DNA of 14,160 nucleotides from an uncultured Bacteroidota bacterium (GTDB taxonomy: Bacteria; Bacteroidota; Bacteroidia; Chitinophagales; Chitinophagaceae), in NCBI GenBank assembly GCA_946479615.1, contig CAMLGR010000125.1, forward strand, positions 1 through 14,160, in the 5' to 3' direction. Under the pieces are notes generated by a model, which was given only the letters and a program-made list of their open reading frames with translations, was not told the origin of the DNA and searched no databases. The translations under genes and the position numbers were made by a program. Each line of letters begins with the position of its first letter. Positions within the stretch are counted from its first letter, which is position 1. Below are positions 11,826 to 14,160 of this stretch, in pieces.

Positions 11826-14160
11826 TTATTTTATCAATACTATATTTCCTTTCTTAAAAATAACATGACCGAGATAATCCACAGCCTGGGCCATATATAC
11901 AAAGTTGTTGGTAGCCTGCGGAGACCCGTTGATCCTGCCATCCCATCCTTTGCCGATCTGGCTGGTCGCGAACACCAGCTGTCCCCACCGGTTATAGATC
12001 CGGAAATAGTTTAATTGTTTTATTCCTACACATATTGGCACCACGATATCATTTTTCCCATCACCATTGGGAGTAAACCCGGAAGGAATAAAGATATCAG
12101 GACCTGTTTTAAAAATAGTGACCTTGATATCATCTTCGGCATAACAGCCCTGTGCGTTTCCCGCTCTTACAATATAAGTAACCGATTCTCCCAGGTTATC
12201 GCCCAGTATAGCAACCGGGTCAGGAATATTGGTAAAGTTCAACCCGGTAGGCGGTATCCAGGTAAATATATTGGCTGAAGCCTGGTTAACAGTCGCATTC
12301 AATTGCAAAGGCTGGTTCACCACGACCGAGGTATCATTACCTGCAAATACAATGATGCGTGGCGCTACATCCACATGAAAAGTATCACGCAACGGATTGG
12401 GACAACCTGCATTCGTTACCGTCAGTACATAATCCGTATTAGTTGTAGGAGCGGCAATTGCATTGATAGTATAAGGCAAAGATGGAACAGTTCCGTTGCC
12501 TGCATTGGTGAGCGTATTGGAATGCGTCCATGAATAATTCGTACCGATATCGATCGTGGCATTCAGCGGGGTTGTCTTCCCATAACAGATCGAAGCAAAT
12601 GGCGGATTGATATCCGCCCTCGGGAATGCCACATTGATGAAATTAAGCGTACCAACCGTACTGGTATCAGCCGGGCAAACACCACTTTTGACTATTACCC
12701 TATAACCCGTAGTCTGATTGATCGATGTGATGTTATAGGATGAATCTCTTTTCACGGGATTGAAATCGCTCCAGTTTGTATTATCGTGTGTGAATTGCCA
12801 GTTGACTACCGGGCCCGTATTTCCTGTCAGGTTAAAAACACTGCCGGTTGTCTGGTCCAGACAAAAATTATTATTGGAAGAACTCAGCACACCGCCCACA
12901 CTTTTCGGGTCAACAAGTATAGTGGCCGCATCGCTGGTATCGATTAGGCAGGAGCTTCCATTCTGTACAAGAGCTCTGTAAATCGTCGATACTGTGAGGT
13001 CCTGCGCAGTAAGTGTATTAGTTGTATTCCCAACGGGGGTATAGGTGACACCTCCATCTGTCGATGCCAGCCAGTTGAGCACACCTCCGGTAGCACCATT
13101 TAATGTGAGTATGGTACTGTTGGTACCGGAGCAAACCGTGTTATCATTAAGTACCCGTCCTGCTACTGTTGGTGGCACAACGGTTACATTGATGGTATCT
13201 TTCAGGTTAGCACAACCATTGATCTCATTCGCTATGATCATTCCACCGGTAGTACCAGGTACTACAGTGATCACATTCGAATTCGCTCCCGATATCAATG
13301 TCCAGGAAGCAGGGATCGTCCAGTTATACAAAGCGCCGGCCAAAGCAGGTATGGAATAACTTGTTGTCGTATTGGCACAGGCTTGCAGGTCGCCACTGAT
13401 CTCAAGACCTGCACAATTATTCCGCAACGCCACATAAGCATATGCAAAGTGGGCACCGGGCAAACAGTTATCTGTTTCGAATGTAAGTGTGACCAACGTT
13501 CCGCGATACGGAGAAAGATCGAAAGTAACTTCCGTCCAGTTCTTTGTCCATACATCCTGCAAAAGCGTGGCCGAACCATTGGTACCGGCATGTGATAAAA
13601 AGAAAACAGGACTATTGGTAAATCCATTGGCCAGGGCAGTTGCCGTGTCGAGCGTAGCTCCTGTACCACCGGACCCTGCTCCATTATTAAAAGTGGGTAA
13701 ATAATATTGTGGTGATGCGCAGGTAACGACTGTATCATGCGCCGTCAATGTGGCTTTGAATAAAGGTTGTTCGTTGGAATTGTGTGTTCCGTTTTCCAGC
13801 ACGAGTGCATACGCATATGTCATAGTATAAGGCGTGGTGACAGGTCCGGGCGGCACATTGATCGTATAGGTAACCGATCTTGTAAATCCACCGGGATTAG
13901 ATACCTGTGAATGAAGATCAAAAGAGGTAGCTGAAGATCCCAGCTGTATCGCAGAGCTATAGGTATATCCATTGATAGTAGGAAGCGTGGTAAATCCGCC
14001 AAACAAATCGGTACCCGCTGATGTAATGACCCTGATACCTGTATTGGCGATATTGAATTCAGGAATAGTGGTACGACCGCTATTGGGAGCCGGGTAATCC
14101 TGTATGCCGGCGCCGAGCAAACCGGTACACACCAGCTGGCCGCTGTTCCAGGTGGTGGTG
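11826..14160 (-). CDS. Large multi-domain surface protein with CHU_C type IX sorting domain (5' end outside window)
   Basis: The frame is open through the right edge: upstream of the GTG at 14130-14132 it continues TTTWNSGQLV, so that GTG is internal and the gene is partial (about 778 residues visible). Domains from N to C: a jelly-roll-like segment (~13400-14130, ending in WTEVTFDLSPYRGTLVTLTF and AYAYVALRNNC), a PKD-like domain (~13170-13390, YNWTIPASWTL), two Ig-like Cys-paired modules (~12610-13170, with GGVLNWLASTDGG and VVNWQFTHDNTNW), a further PKD/Ig-like module (~12350-12600, YSWTHSN) and an HYR/PKD-like module (~12130-12340). The end (~11829-12110) is a CHU_C gliding-motility-associated domain: IPSGFTPNGDGKND, YNRWGQLVF, GWDGRING and a final KKGNIVLIK. 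That domain directs type B type IX secretion and surface display. Such proteins are adhesins or cell-surface scaffold proteins; the ligand is unknown. Confidence 0.93.
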   Translation of the reverse strand, partial: TTTWNSGQLVCTGLLGAGIQDYPAPNSGRTTIPEFNIANTGIRVITSAGTDLFGGFTTLPTINGYTYSSAIQLGSSATSFDLHSQVSNPGGFTRSVTYTINVPPGPVTTPYTMTYAYALVLENGTHNSNEQPLFKATLTAHDTVVTCASPQYYLPTFNNGAGSGGTGATLDTATALANGFTNSPVFFLSHAGTNGSATLLQDVWTKNWTEVTFDLSPYRGTLVTLTFETDNCLPGAHFAYAYVALRNNCAGLEISGDLQACANTTTSYSIPALAGALYNWTIPASWTLISGANSNVITVVPGTTGGMIIANEINGCANLKDTINVTVVPPTVAGRVLNDNTVCSGTNSTILTLNGATGGVLNWLASTDGGVTYTPVGNTTNTLTAQDLTVSTIYRALVQNGSSCLIDTSDAATILVDPKSVGGVLSSSNNNFCLDQTTGSVFNLTGNTGPVVNWQFTHDNTNWSDFNPVKRDSSYNITSINQTTGYRVIVKSGVCPADTSTVGTLNFINVAFPRADINPPFASICYGKTTPLNATIDIGTNYSWTHSNTLTNAGNGTVPSLPYTINAIAAPTTNTDYVLTVTNAGCPNPLRDTFHVDVAPRIIVFAGNDTSVVVNQPLQLNATVNQASANIFTWIPPTGLNFTNIPDPVAILGDNLGESVTYIVRAGNAQGCYAEDDIKVTIFKTGPDIFIPSGFTPNGDGKNDIVVPICVGIKQLNYFRIYNRWGQLVFATSQIGKGWDGRINGSPQATNNFVYMAQAVDYLGHVIFKKGNIVLIK

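Noticed and set aside
12760..13738. Several open frames of 60-150 codons opposite or out of frame within the large surface protein gene
   Set aside because: They lie wholly inside a gene with clear domain structure and have no protein-like features of their own.
14130..14132. GTG as the true start of the large surface protein
   Set aside because: The frame stays open to the window edge (TTTWNSGQLV upstream), there is no signal peptide at this GTG, and a type IX cargo needs one.

Overview
The window looks like chromosomal DNA of a Bacteroidota bacterium, most likely a member of the Chitinophagaceae or a close relative (inference from gene content, not from a database search). The lineage-typical signs are a SusC-type receptor start divergent from a hybrid two-component system, a type IX secretion (CHU_C) C-terminal domain, signal peptides ending in A-Q, a LuxR-type regulator of the 'KLNVKSRVGL' kind, and mostly weak Shine-Dalgarno sequences.

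Layout. (1) 1-340, minus: the first 113 codons of a SusC/TonB-dependent receptor-like gene that leaves the window on the left. Divergent from it, 626-4627 encodes a complete 1333-residue hybrid two-component regulator, with a periplasmic double seven-bladed propeller, Y_Y_Y domain, one membrane helix, kinase, receiver and AraC-type DNA-binding domain. Together they suggest the regulatory edge of a glycan-utilisation locus that continues to the left. (2) 4628-5403 is a 776-base stretch without a convincing gene and dense in repeats: two copies of one palindrome in opposite orientation, a degenerate array of about 26-bp units, a long near-perfect inverted repeat with 8-bp internal periodicity, and a possible 39-codon micro-ORF. 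(3) 5404-5817 encodes a small NTF2/DUF4440-like protein. It faces a minus-strand secreted trypsin-like protease (5959-6783), and a perfect 7-bp tandem repeat lies between them. Upstream of the protease on the same strand is a small secreted protein with a TonB-C-like end (6901-7503).

(4) 7744-9431 is a compact plus-strand signalling operon: a NarL/DesK-type histidine kinase with one membrane helix and no visible sensor domain, a response regulator starting 1 nt after its stop, and a 79-residue single-pass membrane protein overlapping the regulator's 3' end. The 240-bp divergent region in front of it carries operator-like dyads. (5) 11740-9577, minus: a two-gene operon of a lipoprotein resembling a concanavalin-fold polysaccharide lyase, followed by a secreted HEAT-repeat-like protein. 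(6) 11826-14160, minus: the C-terminal 778 residues of a large multi-domain surface protein with a CHU_C sorting domain. Its 5' end lies beyond the right edge.

No tRNA, rRNA, CRISPR array or intact transposase was seen. The points most worth a second look are the repeat cluster at 4643-5241, the heptamer array between convergent genes, and the sensor-less kinase/regulator/small membrane protein module with its dyad-rich control region.
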